Source: Bretschneidera sinensis
Taxonomy: Eukaryota; Streptophyta; Magnoliopsida; Brassicales; Akaniaceae
Length of the DNA: 64,000 bases
Direction: 5' to 3'
Assembly: GCA_023935145.1 (NCBI GenBank)
Contig: CM043699.1
Coordinates: forward strand, 65,258,138 to 65,322,137
Shown: positions 54,410-63,884 of the stretch, in pieces
Numbering within the stretch: position 1 is the stretch's first letter
Layout: each line of letters starts with the position of its first letter
The notes under the pieces: generated by a model
The model's input: only the letters and a program-made list of their open reading frames with translations
What the model was told of the DNA's origin: nothing
Database searches by the model: none
Made by a program: the position numbers and the translations under genes

Positions 54410-55938
54410 TGATGAGAGTCATAAAATGCATCCTTAGAGGACTTAATTGTTAGCATTTTAGGGTTGATCTAGGTTTGAATTGCACTTTTATACCTTAATA
54501 ATTCTAAAGTGTCATTCTTGGGTCATTGATTTGTTTTGATGCATTTTCAGGTGTTTGGAGTCTAAAAGAGAGGGAAATGCTATCACTGAATAAAGCACAA
54601 AGATCCATGCATATCGGAGTGGAGGATTTCTTTTGGAAGGACAAAATGAAGGGAAGAAAGTGTGTGTGCCGCGACATGGAAAAGAGTTTCACTAAATTGC
54701 CATAATTGCCTATACAGATCAATCATCTTTTCAAATTAAACTATATTGATGCAAGAAGAACCAGGAGATGAGCCTATATGCTTAGAAAGATCCAGAAGTC
54801 TATTTTCTGAAGAATTTTACAGCTCGTCAAAATGAATTTCCTAGAGAAAGTTATGGCAGTTTTACTAGACAAAGGTCAGGCCAGAACAGCACCAGCCAGC
54901 ACCGCAGCACCCAGAACCTCCACATCTTGAACAACCAGCCAGCACCATGGTGCTTCTCAATAGCACCATGGTGCCCAGAAGCTCACCCAATCCAGAATAT
55001 GCCTAGCACCGCGATACTCCCCAGCAGTGCCGTAGTGCGCACACAGATTTGCATCTCCGAGTTAGACCCTAATTAGGTCTTTAATGATTTGTTCAAACCC
55101 TAAAACACCCTTAGGCCTTGTACACTATAAATAGACCACTTAGGGTTTGTAATTATTCATTCATACATCAAACAAAGGCTGGAAAACTCAAGCAAGGCTG
55201 CCACACTCTCCCCCATAGCCAACTATATCTCCAAGCAAGGCGAAGGGATGAATCCCTAGGTGTAGTTGTTCTTACTTTCTAGTCTTGATTCGGTTGTAAA
55301 GATTTAATGTTAAGACATTGTTTATGATTTATTCTTTGATCAAACAAGAGGAATTAGAGTTCATGTGACAGCTGCACTTTTTATTCTTCTTATCTTAGAT
55401 TTTCTTAATCCGGTGATTGCATGCTTATTCTCCATATAAGTCTAGTCTTGCTCTTCTTATGTCAAGTTGTTCAGGTGTGATTAAGTCTGGTAGATTTCTC
55501 TTTTAGGGTTGTCAATTACTGCGATATTGTTATGGTGATATATTGTCGTTTCTTGATAACTCTATAGGATAGGTCATGTGTGCTTGAATCGAAATCAATG
55601 AGTATTTCATAAGCAATTACTTTAGGCTTTATATTTGTGCTTAATTGAATATTTTTCGATTGCCTGTTTGGGATGTGAAACTTGCAATCGAGATAAAAAT
55701 AACTGAATCTTGATTAGGATAAGGCAACGAACTTAGGGAGGATTCCCGTACCCTTGTTGCTTCTCCGTAATATATTAACACGACTATTTACACAACTACT
55801 ATCAAAACTCAAATTATTTCATTTAATTTTTACCGTTCGTGTTTAGGTTTACCTTCTCTTATAGTTAACTTGTTTCCCTGTGAAATCGACACCCCAAAGC
55901 TGTGCTACAACAACTGCATTACTCTTTCGGCGTAATCA
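54410..55938 (+). repeat. E4: 3' LTR
   Basis: Begins TGATGAGAGTCATAAAATGC and ends CGGCGTAATCA. Module 54679-54880, then the AGCACC array (54885-55030, shorter than in the 5' LTR), TATA box TATAAATA 55126-55133. Preceded by GTTGGAGGTTG; followed by GGTCA. Confidence 0.93.
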
Positions 55939-55943
55939 GGTCA

Positions 55944-56298
55944 TGTGTGCTTGAAAGTAAAGAGTACTTCATAACAATTACATTAGAGTTTACTTGTGCT
56001 TAATTAAATATTTTTTGATTGCCTGTTTGGCATGTGAAACTTGCAATCGAGATAAAAATAATTGAATCAAGATTAGAGTAAGGCAATGAACCTAGGGAGG
56101 ATTCCCGAAACCTTGTTATATCTATCCATCATATTCTTCAATCTATTTACACAATTTGTTCACAACTCAGATTCTTCCATTTAATCTTTTATCGTTTGTG
56201 TTAAGGTTCACACCTTCTTTTATAGTAACTTGTTTCCTTGTGGAATCGACACCCCAAAGTTGTGCTACAACTACCGCATTACTCTTTGGGCGTAATCA
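55944..56298 (+). repeat. G1: 3' LTR, second part
   Basis: Continues the G1 LTR after E4: matches 24095-24452 of the 5' LTR and ends GGGCGTAATCA. GAGTT (56299-56303) follows. Confidence 0.92.
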
Positions 56299-56303
56299 GA
56301 GTT

Positions 56304-56749
56304 TGATAAGAACAAAGACAAACTTTATTACTCTTGTGAAACTTAGGAATATACATTCTTTATCTGGTGTTCGCCTATAAACCTACCAGTTATTAGAGAG
56401 GATAACGGAAGAACAACAATTTTATGGAGAGATTGAAAGGATTAGAGAGGACACTCGAATAGTGTTTGCATGACTGCTATCAATTGATAGTGGGCTTAGA
56501 TTTTTTTAAAACTTTGTTAGTTGCAAGCATGGCTGACAATGTTATGGTTTTTCCTATTTCTTTAAAGAGTTGGGGACATTAGTTGATGTAGTTTACAATT
56601 GTGTGCTCAAAAGTGTAATGGTCTGACTAATAACATGCACTTTGTAATTCTCTTTGTTTCTAACACTTTAATTAATTAATGAAATCCATGCTTGTTGAAG
56701 TTTGTATAATTGTGCTCCATACTTTGTTGAAGTTTTCTCAAATGTGCAA
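56304..56749 (+). other. Host DNA: rest of split exon and 3' flank
   Basis: Continues the interrupted exon to about 56450. The rest is AT-rich and could be a 3' untranslated region (ATTAATTAATGAAATCC near 56670 is a possible polyadenylation signal area). No other gene seen. T1 begins at 56750. Confidence 0.5.
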
Positions 56750-56816
56750 TGTAATACCCGTATTCATAAAGAAAGGGTAAAGAAGTAATTTAATAAATAT
56801 AACATGGAGTTAAAAT

Positions 56817-56841
56817 GATATATATATATATATATATATAT
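56817..56841. repeat. TA microsatellite
   Basis: About twelve TA units in the T1 LTR. Confidence 0.95.
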
Positions 56842-56962
56842 GTGAAAGATTTAATTTTTATAAAAAAAACCAGATGTGTGGTGGTATAAAGGAAAATAAA
56901 TTGGCATCCAGACAAAGGCAAAAAAAAAGGAAAAGGAAAAAGAAAAAAAGAAAAAAAAACGT

Positions 56963-57108
56963 GGCAACAGGTGTTGCTACCTGTTGCCAAAAGAATTGTA
57001 ATGTTGCATGTAAGACAGTATTACAATTTTTTTGGCAGAATATGGCGGGTGGGGGGATGTTGACTATGGGGAGCACCATATTCTGCCACAAAATTGTAAT
57101 GCTGTCTT
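56963..57108. repeat. Inverted repeats in T1 LTR
   Basis: GGCAACAGGT (56963-56972) pairs perfectly with ACCTGTTGCC (56979-56988). A longer pair, 57012-57045 and 57076-57108, matches over about 33 bases with two mismatches and one gap, around a 30-base G-rich loop. The word TTGCC/CTGCC-AAAATTGTAATG recurs in all arms. Confidence 0.92.
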
Positions 57109-57941
57109 TATTAATTACTTACCAAATCCTGTTTGGTTTTCCTTCAACTACGATTCAAATTACTTTCTTTCTTTAAACACTTGGGGACCGAAAGAAAGAT
57201 TGAAAGAGTAAAATTTTGAAGGGTTTACGGGAGAATTTTATAGAGAGTCATGGGAGCACTAAGAAAAATGAAAGGTAATAATGTGAATTTTATTTTTGAA
57301 ATTTAGCATACATGAAATTTCCCGGAATTCAAAGTGGGAATTTTCAAAGGGTGTGAATTATAGAAGAATTGAAGAAAAAAATAGAAATTTTAATATAAGT
57401 ACTATGTTAGGTGTTGATGATCAACAACCGGGGGAAATTGCTTAATGGAGTAGGAAAGGCAAAGAGGTGATTCATGGGTAGCTCTAAGTGCTACATGGTG
57501 AGTTAGATTTACTTAAAGTAATCAAGATAAATATGAAATATATAGTGATAGTATTTGAATAAATCATTAACTTATGATTTGGTGATATGTGAAAGTTGGT
57601 TGATAGGTATGATAGAAATAGTGGATGTGTAGAGAATTATTTTATGAGAAATAATATTATTGCAATAATGAGTCGATTTAATAATAAAGGCGATAAGTGA
57701 AATTCTTGATGAGCTATACTTGATAATTTGATATGATTTATGAGGAGAGGAAATTTAGTGGATCTTGACAAGCTATGGTTGATGATTTGATATGATTTAT
57801 GAGGAGAGGATTTTAGTGGAATTTTTCAAATAATAATTGAGAATAATCAGGATAGCTAATTTAAATATTTGAATTCATGCTTGTTTCTATATTATTGTTC
57901 ATATGCATATTTCATATCATTATTCATATGCATATGCAGGA

Positions 57942-58229
57942 AATAAAAGAACTAGGAAAGCAGCCGGTCTAAATGAGAATAAAAGAACCTGGAAGGTAGT
58001 CGATCTAAATGAGAATGAAAGAACTGAGAAGGCAGTCGGTCTAAATGAGAATGAAAGAACCAGAAAGGCAGCCGGTCAAAATGAAAATAAAAGAACCGGG
58101 AGCACAGCCGATCTAAATGAGAATAAAAGAACCGGGAAGGTAGCCAGTCTAAATGAGAATAAAAGACCTAGGAAGGCAGTCGGTCTAAATGAGAATGAAA
58201 GAACCGGGAAGACAGCTGATCTAAGATAA
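57942..58229 (+). repeat. 36-bp tandem repeat, eight units
   Basis: Eight consecutive 36-bp units (consensus AATAAAAGAACCGGGAAGGC, then AGCCGGTCTAAATGAG). Each is exactly 12 codons, so one plus-strand frame stays open (57903-58229). No indels between units. Confidence 0.95.
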
Positions 58230-59075
58230 AAACATGTCGACATATGGGAAGATGTTCCCAATAATAATAACATTTAAATTCATGCATTGCATTTTCTTAA
58301 ATATTGATTGTTATTACTTGAGATGCTAAAGTGCAATCATGACTATAAATTTATAGACGAATGAGTCTCATAGAGAGAAAATTATGCTAAGGAAAAAATA
58401 TAAAAATATGATACGATGAGAATTGTTTGAGTGAGTTATTATATGTTGTGAACCTTATAATGAGGTAAATAATAATATTGAATTGAGAATTTAGAGATGA
58501 TTAAATATATGATTGAAAGATTGATATGTCTGATGAATAACTTAAGAAGAGATTGTGTAATAAGGGAATTATGAAATTGATTAGTGATTACAAAATATTG
58601 TTATTGAATTATTTGAGGAAAAAGATGAATGAATATCAGAAGATTTTTTTTGAAGTAATTAAATTATAAGATGTAACTGGGAGTATAAAATCGAATACTT
58701 CTAGTAAATTTAATTCACTGAACTTGTGAAGCTCACTTCTCATTGTACAACGATTTCAGGTAGCAAGCAGGACAAATAGTTTGGTGAGTTGAGATTCAGA
58801 CGAAGTCATTATCTGTAAGCCACATGCGTGTCCACATCCTCAGACTAATGAGAAAATAAAACAAAAATTTATTTGTAAATATTCGTTCATATTACGTTGT
58901 ATATAATGTTTAAGTCAATATCAGAATGATGTATCTCCCCTGTTAAGGGTTAAGGATTGATTTAAAAAAAAATTTGGTATTATTTTTATTGTTGCATATA
59001 GTGTCGTGCTAGGATTATTAAAATGTGACAACACTGTCTCGGGGGTGGCCAACCCGGGATGGGTTGTTACAGTTT

Positions 59076-59087
59076 TGGTACCAGAGC
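59076..59087 (+). promoter_or_regulatory. T1 primer binding site
   Basis: TGGTACCAGAGC, one base from the tRNA-Met site TGGTATCAGAGC, four bases after the LTR. Confidence 0.8.
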
Positions 59088-59172
59088 ATTAGGTTTTATG
59101 ATTATGTAGACTGCATAAAAAGAAAGAAAGTGGAAGATTAAAATAAATTATATTTTAATGAATAGTCTGAGG

Positions 59173-59675
59173 ATGACGCATGAACGTGATAGAGCTAGAA
59201 TTAAAGTTGTTGGTTTGAAAGGGTGTGGTAGTCCCCTAATATTTTGACAAATCGAGGTTGAGTCTGAATTTGTGGTTGACAGTATAATTGATATTAATAA
59301 AGGTGTGAGAGAATCTGAAGTTGAAAGAGATGAGCTAAGATAAACTCTTACACATGCTTTTGAGAAAATGGATATAACAGATGATAGAGTTTATAGTTTA
59401 TAGCATAGACTTGATGAATAGGCTAGAGCGGTGCCTGAGATAGTTGTAAATCCAGTAATGGTAGATGTTCAAAAAGGGGAAAGGTGAGTTTATGCACGAG
59501 ATGCATTAAGATTATTTTGGTAGATATATTAAGTTGAATGCTTTGTTGTCTAAAGGATCTATGAATCCTTTTGAGCCTGAGCTATGGGTGAAACATGTAG
59601 AGAGATTATTTGGTATTTTACCAGTAACTGATAAGCAAAGGGTTTCCTTTGCTTCGTTTGAGTTAGAAGGAGAAG
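59173..59675 (+). pseudogene. gag: T1: gag N-terminal pseudogene
   Basis: Possible start ATG at 59173 (MTHERDRARIKVVG) with early stops. The better part, 59536-59675, reads KLNALLSKGSMNPFEPELW, VKHVERLFGILPVTDKQRV and SFASFELEGE. This is the Retrotrans_gag pattern of chromoviruses, in which a Trp-rich motif should follow. E6 interrupts exactly there. Frameshifts and stops lie upstream (for example near 59247, 59341 and 59400), so it is inactive. Confidence 0.75.
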
Positions 59676-60960
59676 TGTTGTGACAGTTATCTACCTAAAT
59701 AAATATGCAAATAACCGTACTAGTTTTACTTACAAGTGCACAAGGTCAATGGTAGCATAGTGTGCAAGTGTGAGATCATTTCCATAGGGATTGGTCAATT
59801 TTGATTTAGAATTAGTTTCTTCAAAGTAGAAAGATAAATAACTATTAAGAGTGAGTTAATAATAATGAGAACATAGGACTATGATATCCACCACTAATTA
59901 TACTTTTCCACTAAGTAAGGTGCCACTGCTCTAGCCTTATCATGAATATTTAATGGTTGCCAACCTAAGGGCTTGGTCCACACCTTAGGCTATTGATCTC
60001 CCTATGCAACGAGTTAGGCATGGTGTATACTTTAACTTTTTTCTCTCTTAAAGGATTCAGCATGGGTGTATACTGAGTTGTTCCTTAAGATAGCATCAGG
60101 GCTGTGGAGATCGACAACCACACGGGACCTAAGGCTTGGTCCGCTCCTGGTTTCCCATGTTGATTAACCCGAGAATCCGGTGTGGATATCTCTTGTTACT
60201 AATGTCGAACCCAAGACTCGGTCATCCAAATTGATTCGACTAACTAATCCATACCACATGCATACGTTGATCAGGCACACACATATGAGGAATTTAAATA
60301 TAAATAGGTATTAATCAAGTTAAACATTCTAACAAGGCTATAGCAAAGGTAATCAATGAATAAACATGTGGAAAAGCATAACTAGGGCTTCAATCGAGCC
60401 CTATAAGAGTTTAGTTACACATACTAATTAAACTAAACATTCTAAACATAATGACATAAAAACAGAAAAATAAAACCGAAGAAGACTCGGGAGACGAGTC
60501 GTCAATTCCTCTCCTAAGCTTGCTACTTCAAGTCTAAAACAAAAAGATATGGTTTATGTGTTTTACAAGGCTATATATAAGGCTTTAAGGGTGCCCCGAA
60601 ACCCTAATTTCCTAATTAAGGTTCGGAGACTTCTTTCCATATCTGGCTCTGTCGCCTCTAGAGTGTTTGCACTCGATCATATACGGGATGCACTTGAGCG
60701 CAGGTGTGTGCTCGAGCCTTCTTCAAGTGAGCTCGTGTGCCTGTGCGCTTGATCACAATGGAGGTGTACTCGAGCGCACCTTGCTAGATGGCAGAACTTG
60801 ATTTTTACTCCTAAAAGCTCCAAAATATCATCTTTTTGTCCAAGTCCTGTGAAAAATACATAAAACACGAAAATGAAGTAGAATATACTGAAATAGATAA
60901 ATAAAGAGCCTAACAAGCGTAAATTAAGGGGCTTAAATATGACTATTTAAGCACTTATCA
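59676..60960 (-). repeat. E6: 3' LTR
   Basis: In minus orientation starts TGATAAGTGCTTAAATAG at 60960 and ends ACTGTCACAACA at 59676. Close match to S1. TATA-like TATATATAG complement near 60572-60580. A GC-rich array with CTCGAGCGCACC words is at 60660-60780. Confidence 0.92.
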
Positions 60961-62337
60961 CACCCCAAACTTACATATTGCTAGTCCCTTACCAATACAA
61001 AACAGAAGACTATGTTAAAAAGAAATTAAAGATAAAGTCATTTTCATGATATTCAAAAATTTGGGTTGCGCATAAAACCATGATAACCGTTCATGAGTAA
61101 GCTTATAATAAAAACACATTTTTGTTTTGAAAAGGATTTTCAAAAGCTCATGTTACTTACCTAAGGTTAGCTTAAGGCATCGTAAGTTTGATTTGTGTGT
61201 GATGAGTTAGCACATATAAGATGAGGTTTCCACATAATTTTAGTGTATAGTGTTTCAATGCCCAAACCGTAATCGAATTCCTTATCAAAGAGATCAAAAG
61301 TGGCATAATGCTTCTTTCTTTTCTTTTTTTCTTCTATCATGCGATCTTTGCCATATTGAGTTCTATTAAGCTTTCTAATTGACCCTTGTAACGAGTGTTT
61401 AGCCAATGACTCCCAAACCAGATGGTTTTAGGGCATTAGGTGTAGAGACACTCCTAAGAACTTACTAACTCGAGTCAAAAAGGCTGCGGAACTAACAGGT
61501 TTGAATGCTTCTAAGTGAAATTCCACCATTTTGACGTGAACACTCAATACTTACTGAGGCAAGAGGCCCAGTTACTCAATGGAAATTTTTATTATGATCA
61601 TTAAAGGCTTACTTCCCACCTTTTGATGTGAACACTCACTGCTTACTGAGGCAAGAGGCTCAGTTACTCAGTGGAAAATTTTTAATGATCATTAGAAGCT
61701 TTTTATTTTCTTTTTGCATGATGGACATTTTTCTTTATTTTTCTTATGCCAAAGTGATCTTTTAACAAGTTATCTGATTACAATTAGGTCGTGGAAACAT
61801 ACACAAAAGAATTATATGTCATACCCCACACAAATGCGTGCTAATGTGCTCATGCAAATCTGGATCAAACTCTTGAATTCTTAAGTGCCTTGAGGTAGGT
61901 AACTAAACTTTGTAAAATTCCTATTATAAGACCATGTATTCTAGATTTTAAGTTTACTAATGAATTTTTATCAAATTTTTAATTTAACCAAAAATTTTGT
62001 TACCAAATGAACATGCATTTATCTTTTCTATAAAAAAAATAAAAATGGGACTAAGTGCATGTGTTTCAAGTGTGTGCATAATAGTGTTTCCCACTACCCT
62101 CATACTTAATATACACATTATCCCCAATGTGTGTGTTACATGGGAAGATCTGACCTGGGAGATGGAGAACTAGGTTGCTTTATTTGCTCGTAACACGCCC
62201 TAAAACTTGAACTAGATGCACGCACTAAGTACCTGACAAAGAAAAAGAAATGTTTTGCCGGAAAACAAGAAATATGTATACTAAACATGTAAATATAAAC
62301 ATAAAGAAAAGAAAAGTACTATAATGAAAAGGATATG
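60961..62337 (-). other. E6: 3' noncoding region
   Basis: The polypurine tract is the complement of 60961-60971 (AAGTTTGGGGTG). Two copies of the hairpin-forming block (61545-61582 and 61637-61673) and the ACCAGATGGTTTTAGGGCAT region (61416-61440) are shared with E5 and G1. No gene seen. Confidence 0.8.
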
Positions 62338-62729
62338 CTTTGGGGTGCCTCCCATGAGCGCTAAGTTTTACTTCTTCAGCCAGACAGGGTATCCTCTCAC
62401 TGCTGATCATCGGGTAGTGCAATCGAAGAGGTACTGGGTGCAGGAGGTAAGCGATCAAGGATGTGATGGTGGTGGATAGTGTGGGTGGTGAATGTCAGAG
62501 AGAGAGTGCGATTGAGTGTATGGGAATGAAATGTAGAAATGTGTTTAAAACTATCACGTGACTGTCTTCCCCGAGTGTGCTTGATCGCATTGTGAGGTGT
62601 GCTCGATCGTACGTATGGCAAAAAGTTTGTACTCAGTGGCCTCAGTACCACTGATCTCAATAGAGGCACTTAAGCTACATGTTTATCAAAGTCGGAACTG
62701 CTCAAGCGCTCTCTATAGCAACTTTAATT
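62338..62729 (-). other. E6: conserved post-coding block and spacer
   Basis: The complement of 62341-62385 is GTCTGGCTGAAGAAGTAAAA, then CTTAGCGCTCATGGGAGGCACC. The spacer to the protease stop holds GATCGCATTGTG and GCTCGATCGTACG words (62575-62615) like those of the LTR arrays. No gene seen. Confidence 0.7.
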
Positions 62730-63884
62730 TTAGTCTTTTGGCAGGGAGTACTTAAAGTCCACTGCATGTGGCTTAAGTGCTCGTTGTGGTGTTGCATATT
62801 GGACAGTCTGGAGTGCTAAATCTTCATCTCTTGGTTGCACTGTAATTTTAGAGTGTGGTGTGACTTTGTGTCCATGTACCATGACTGTCTGATTTCTTAC
62901 TAGCAACTGTTGCAATTCCAAGTTTGGTGCCTGGACAATAGAGGAGAGAAAAGTAGTATTAGTATACGCAAGAGTTTCAAACAGAGGAGTGAACTTAATT
63001 GGATGCTTTGGAGAGGCTTCAAGGAGGTGCACAGCTTCAATGATGTCATGAGTAATATCTTCAGATTCTGGCTTAACATCCGAACTTGTGAAGCTATAGG
63101 TGAGGGTGGCCTCCAATGAATCAGTGTGATGGACCTGAAAAGCTTGCTTAACAGCACTTTGCATCATACATTCATTAAAACATTCATCCTCATGATCATC
63201 TTGGGGTAATTTCAATGCATCAAATATCTTAAATTCTATTGTCTCACCATTCACTGTCATACTTACAATACCCTTTTTCACATTAATTATTGTATCTGCA
63301 ACTCTCATAAAGGGTCTTCCTAAGATGATGGGAAGAGGTAATGGCATAGGGCATTCTTCCATATCTAACACAATGAAGTCAGCAGGCAAAATAAACTCAC
63401 CTACCTTTACCAAAACATCCTCAAGTATACCTCTAGGTCTTTTGATGCTTCTATTTGCCAATCGCAAAGTGATGGAGGTTGGTTGAAGCTCCCCCAAACC
63501 TAGCTTTTCAACTACTGTGTATGGTAGCAAATTGACACTTTCTCCTAAATCCAATAGTGCATGCTCAAAAAACTGGTCACCTATCCTGTAGGGAATGGTA
63601 AAACTACCTGGATCTTTTAGCTTTAGTGGTAGTTTTCTTAACAATACCGCACTTACATCTTCAGTTAGAGTCACTGTTTCATGCTCCTGAAACTTTCTTT
63701 TATTAGTGCAACAATCTTTTAAAAACTTAGCATAAGCAGGAATTTGTTTAATTGCATCTAATAAGGGAATAGTAATTTCTACTTTTCTCAAAGTTTCAAA
63801 AATATCAAGCAATTTATCTTTCTTTGGCTTTACTAACCTTTGAGGGAAGGGAGGTGCATTCCACTTCTCCATTTCACTTGCCAT
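62730..63884 (-). CDS. pro: E6: gag-protease polyprotein part, intact frame
   Basis: A frame of 384 codons with no stop, unlike the other copies. It shows WNAPPFPQRLVKPKKDK, ITIPLLDAIKQIPAYAKFLK, DVSAVLLRKLPLKLKDPGSF, then the aspartic protease site ALLDLGESVNLLPY at about residues 109-122 (complement of about 63521-63560; Glu replaces the usual Ala). SIKRPRGILEDVLVKV and LPIILGRPFMRVADTIIN follow. A C-part with HHTDSLEATLTYSF and PKHPIKF matches the segment fused to gag in E1 and E3. It ends PHAVDFKYSLPKD, as in E2 and E4. The Met at 63884 may not be the true start: upstream, the same frame meets a TAG near 63972, while gag-like NPRGNQQLKAV lies in another frame. Confidence 0.85.
   Translation of the reverse strand: MASEMEKWNAPPFPQRLVKPKKDKLLDIFETLRKVEITIPLLDAIKQIPAYAKFLKDCCTNKRKFQEHETVTLTEDVSAVLLRKLPLKLKDPGSFTIPYRIGDQFFEHALLDLGESVNLLPYTVVEKLGLGELQPTSITLRLANRSIKRPRGILEDVLVKVGEFILPADFIVLDMEECPMPLPLPIILGRPFMRVADTIINVKKGIVSMTVNGETIEFKIFDALKLPQDDHEDECFNECMMQSAVKQAFQVHHTDSLEATLTYSFTSSDVKPESEDITHDIIEAVHLLEASPKHPIKFTPLFETLAYTNTTFLSSIVQAPNLELQQLLVRNQTVMVHGHKVTPHSKITVQPRDEDLALQTVQYATPQRALKPHAVDFKYSLPKD

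Larger units (their letters stand above)
38778..55938 (+). mobile_element. E4: gag-protease gypsy element, hosting E5
   Basis: LTRs 38778-40319 and 54410-55938, tRNA-Asp primer site, gag 40497-42011, protease 51600-52661, 3' region and polypurine tract GTTGGAGGTTG (54399-54409). Flanked by GGTCA. Its own length without E5 is about 7.6 kb. No integrase and no RT beyond a short stub, as in E2. LTRs differ by roughly 5 percent over the first 240 bases by eye. Confidence 0.92.
23050..56298 (+). mobile_element. G1: nested Athila-like Ty3/gypsy element
   Basis: LTRs are 23050-24452 and 37729-38777 plus 55944-56298, with a tRNA-Asp primer site, gag, protease, RT, RNase H, integrase and a polypurine tract at 37716-37728. 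The outer duplication is GAGTT. Without E3 (31023-37474) and E4 (38778-55938) its own length is about 9.6 kb. The LTRs differ at about a dozen of the first 200 bases by eye, so it is not recent. All coding regions have stops or frameshifts. Its U3 start and 3' region match the E5/E6 group, whereas its LTR 3' end matches the E1-E4 group. Confidence 0.92.
22532..56387 (+). pseudogene. Host gene split by G1: small GRF-zinc-finger-like protein
   Basis: Proposed exon 1 is 22532-22541 (ATGTCTTCAG), with a T-rich intron 22542-22955 (GTACAA...AGCAG). Exon 2 starts at 22956, is interrupted at 23050 by G1, and resumes at 56304 after the duplicated GAGTT. Joined across the splice and the insertion, the frame stays open: MSSGCLYVTDNEFYL, then CKCCWRLDV, FDKNKDKLYYSC, a TAG at 56344-56346, and on in frame EYTFFIWC. 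Order and spacing resemble the plant GRF-type zinc finger (C-x-C, N-x-G-R-x-Y/F-x-x-C, FF-x-W). However, Gly-Arg is Asp-Lys here and the Cys before FF is Tyr. A second frame after about 56400 reads EEQQFYGEIERIREDT, coiled-coil-like, suggesting a frameshift. Splice and family calls are inference. It may have been decayed before or after the insertion. Confidence 0.45.
56750..59071 (+). repeat. T1: 5' LTR, 2.3 kb
   Basis: Starts TGTAATACCCGTATTC and ends GGGATGGGTTGTTACA, with a 5-bp inverted terminal match (TGTAA/TTACA). Contains a TA microsatellite (56817-56841), an A/G-rich stretch (56917-56960), large inverted repeats (56963-57108) and a 36-bp minisatellite (57942-58229). No gene supported; short frames over these repeats are low complexity. 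Confidence 0.8.
56750..59675 (+). mobile_element. T1: chromovirus-like Ty3/gypsy element, 5' part
   Basis: Long LTR 56750-59071, primer site, and the start of gag, cut by E6 at 59676. Long LTRs with TGTAAT...GTTACA ends, a tRNA-Met type primer site and this gag spelling fit the Tekay/Del group of plant chromoviruses. The remainder of the element is not in the window. Confidence 0.75.

Noticed and set aside
56874..57176. Lys/Arg-rich 100-codon ORF and its antisense Phe-rich partner
   Set aside because: Low-complexity A/G tract and inverted repeats inside the T1 LTR.
57942..58229. Regular 36-bp repeats as a CRISPR array
   Set aside because: Units are contiguous with no spacers, in a plant LTR; it is a minisatellite.
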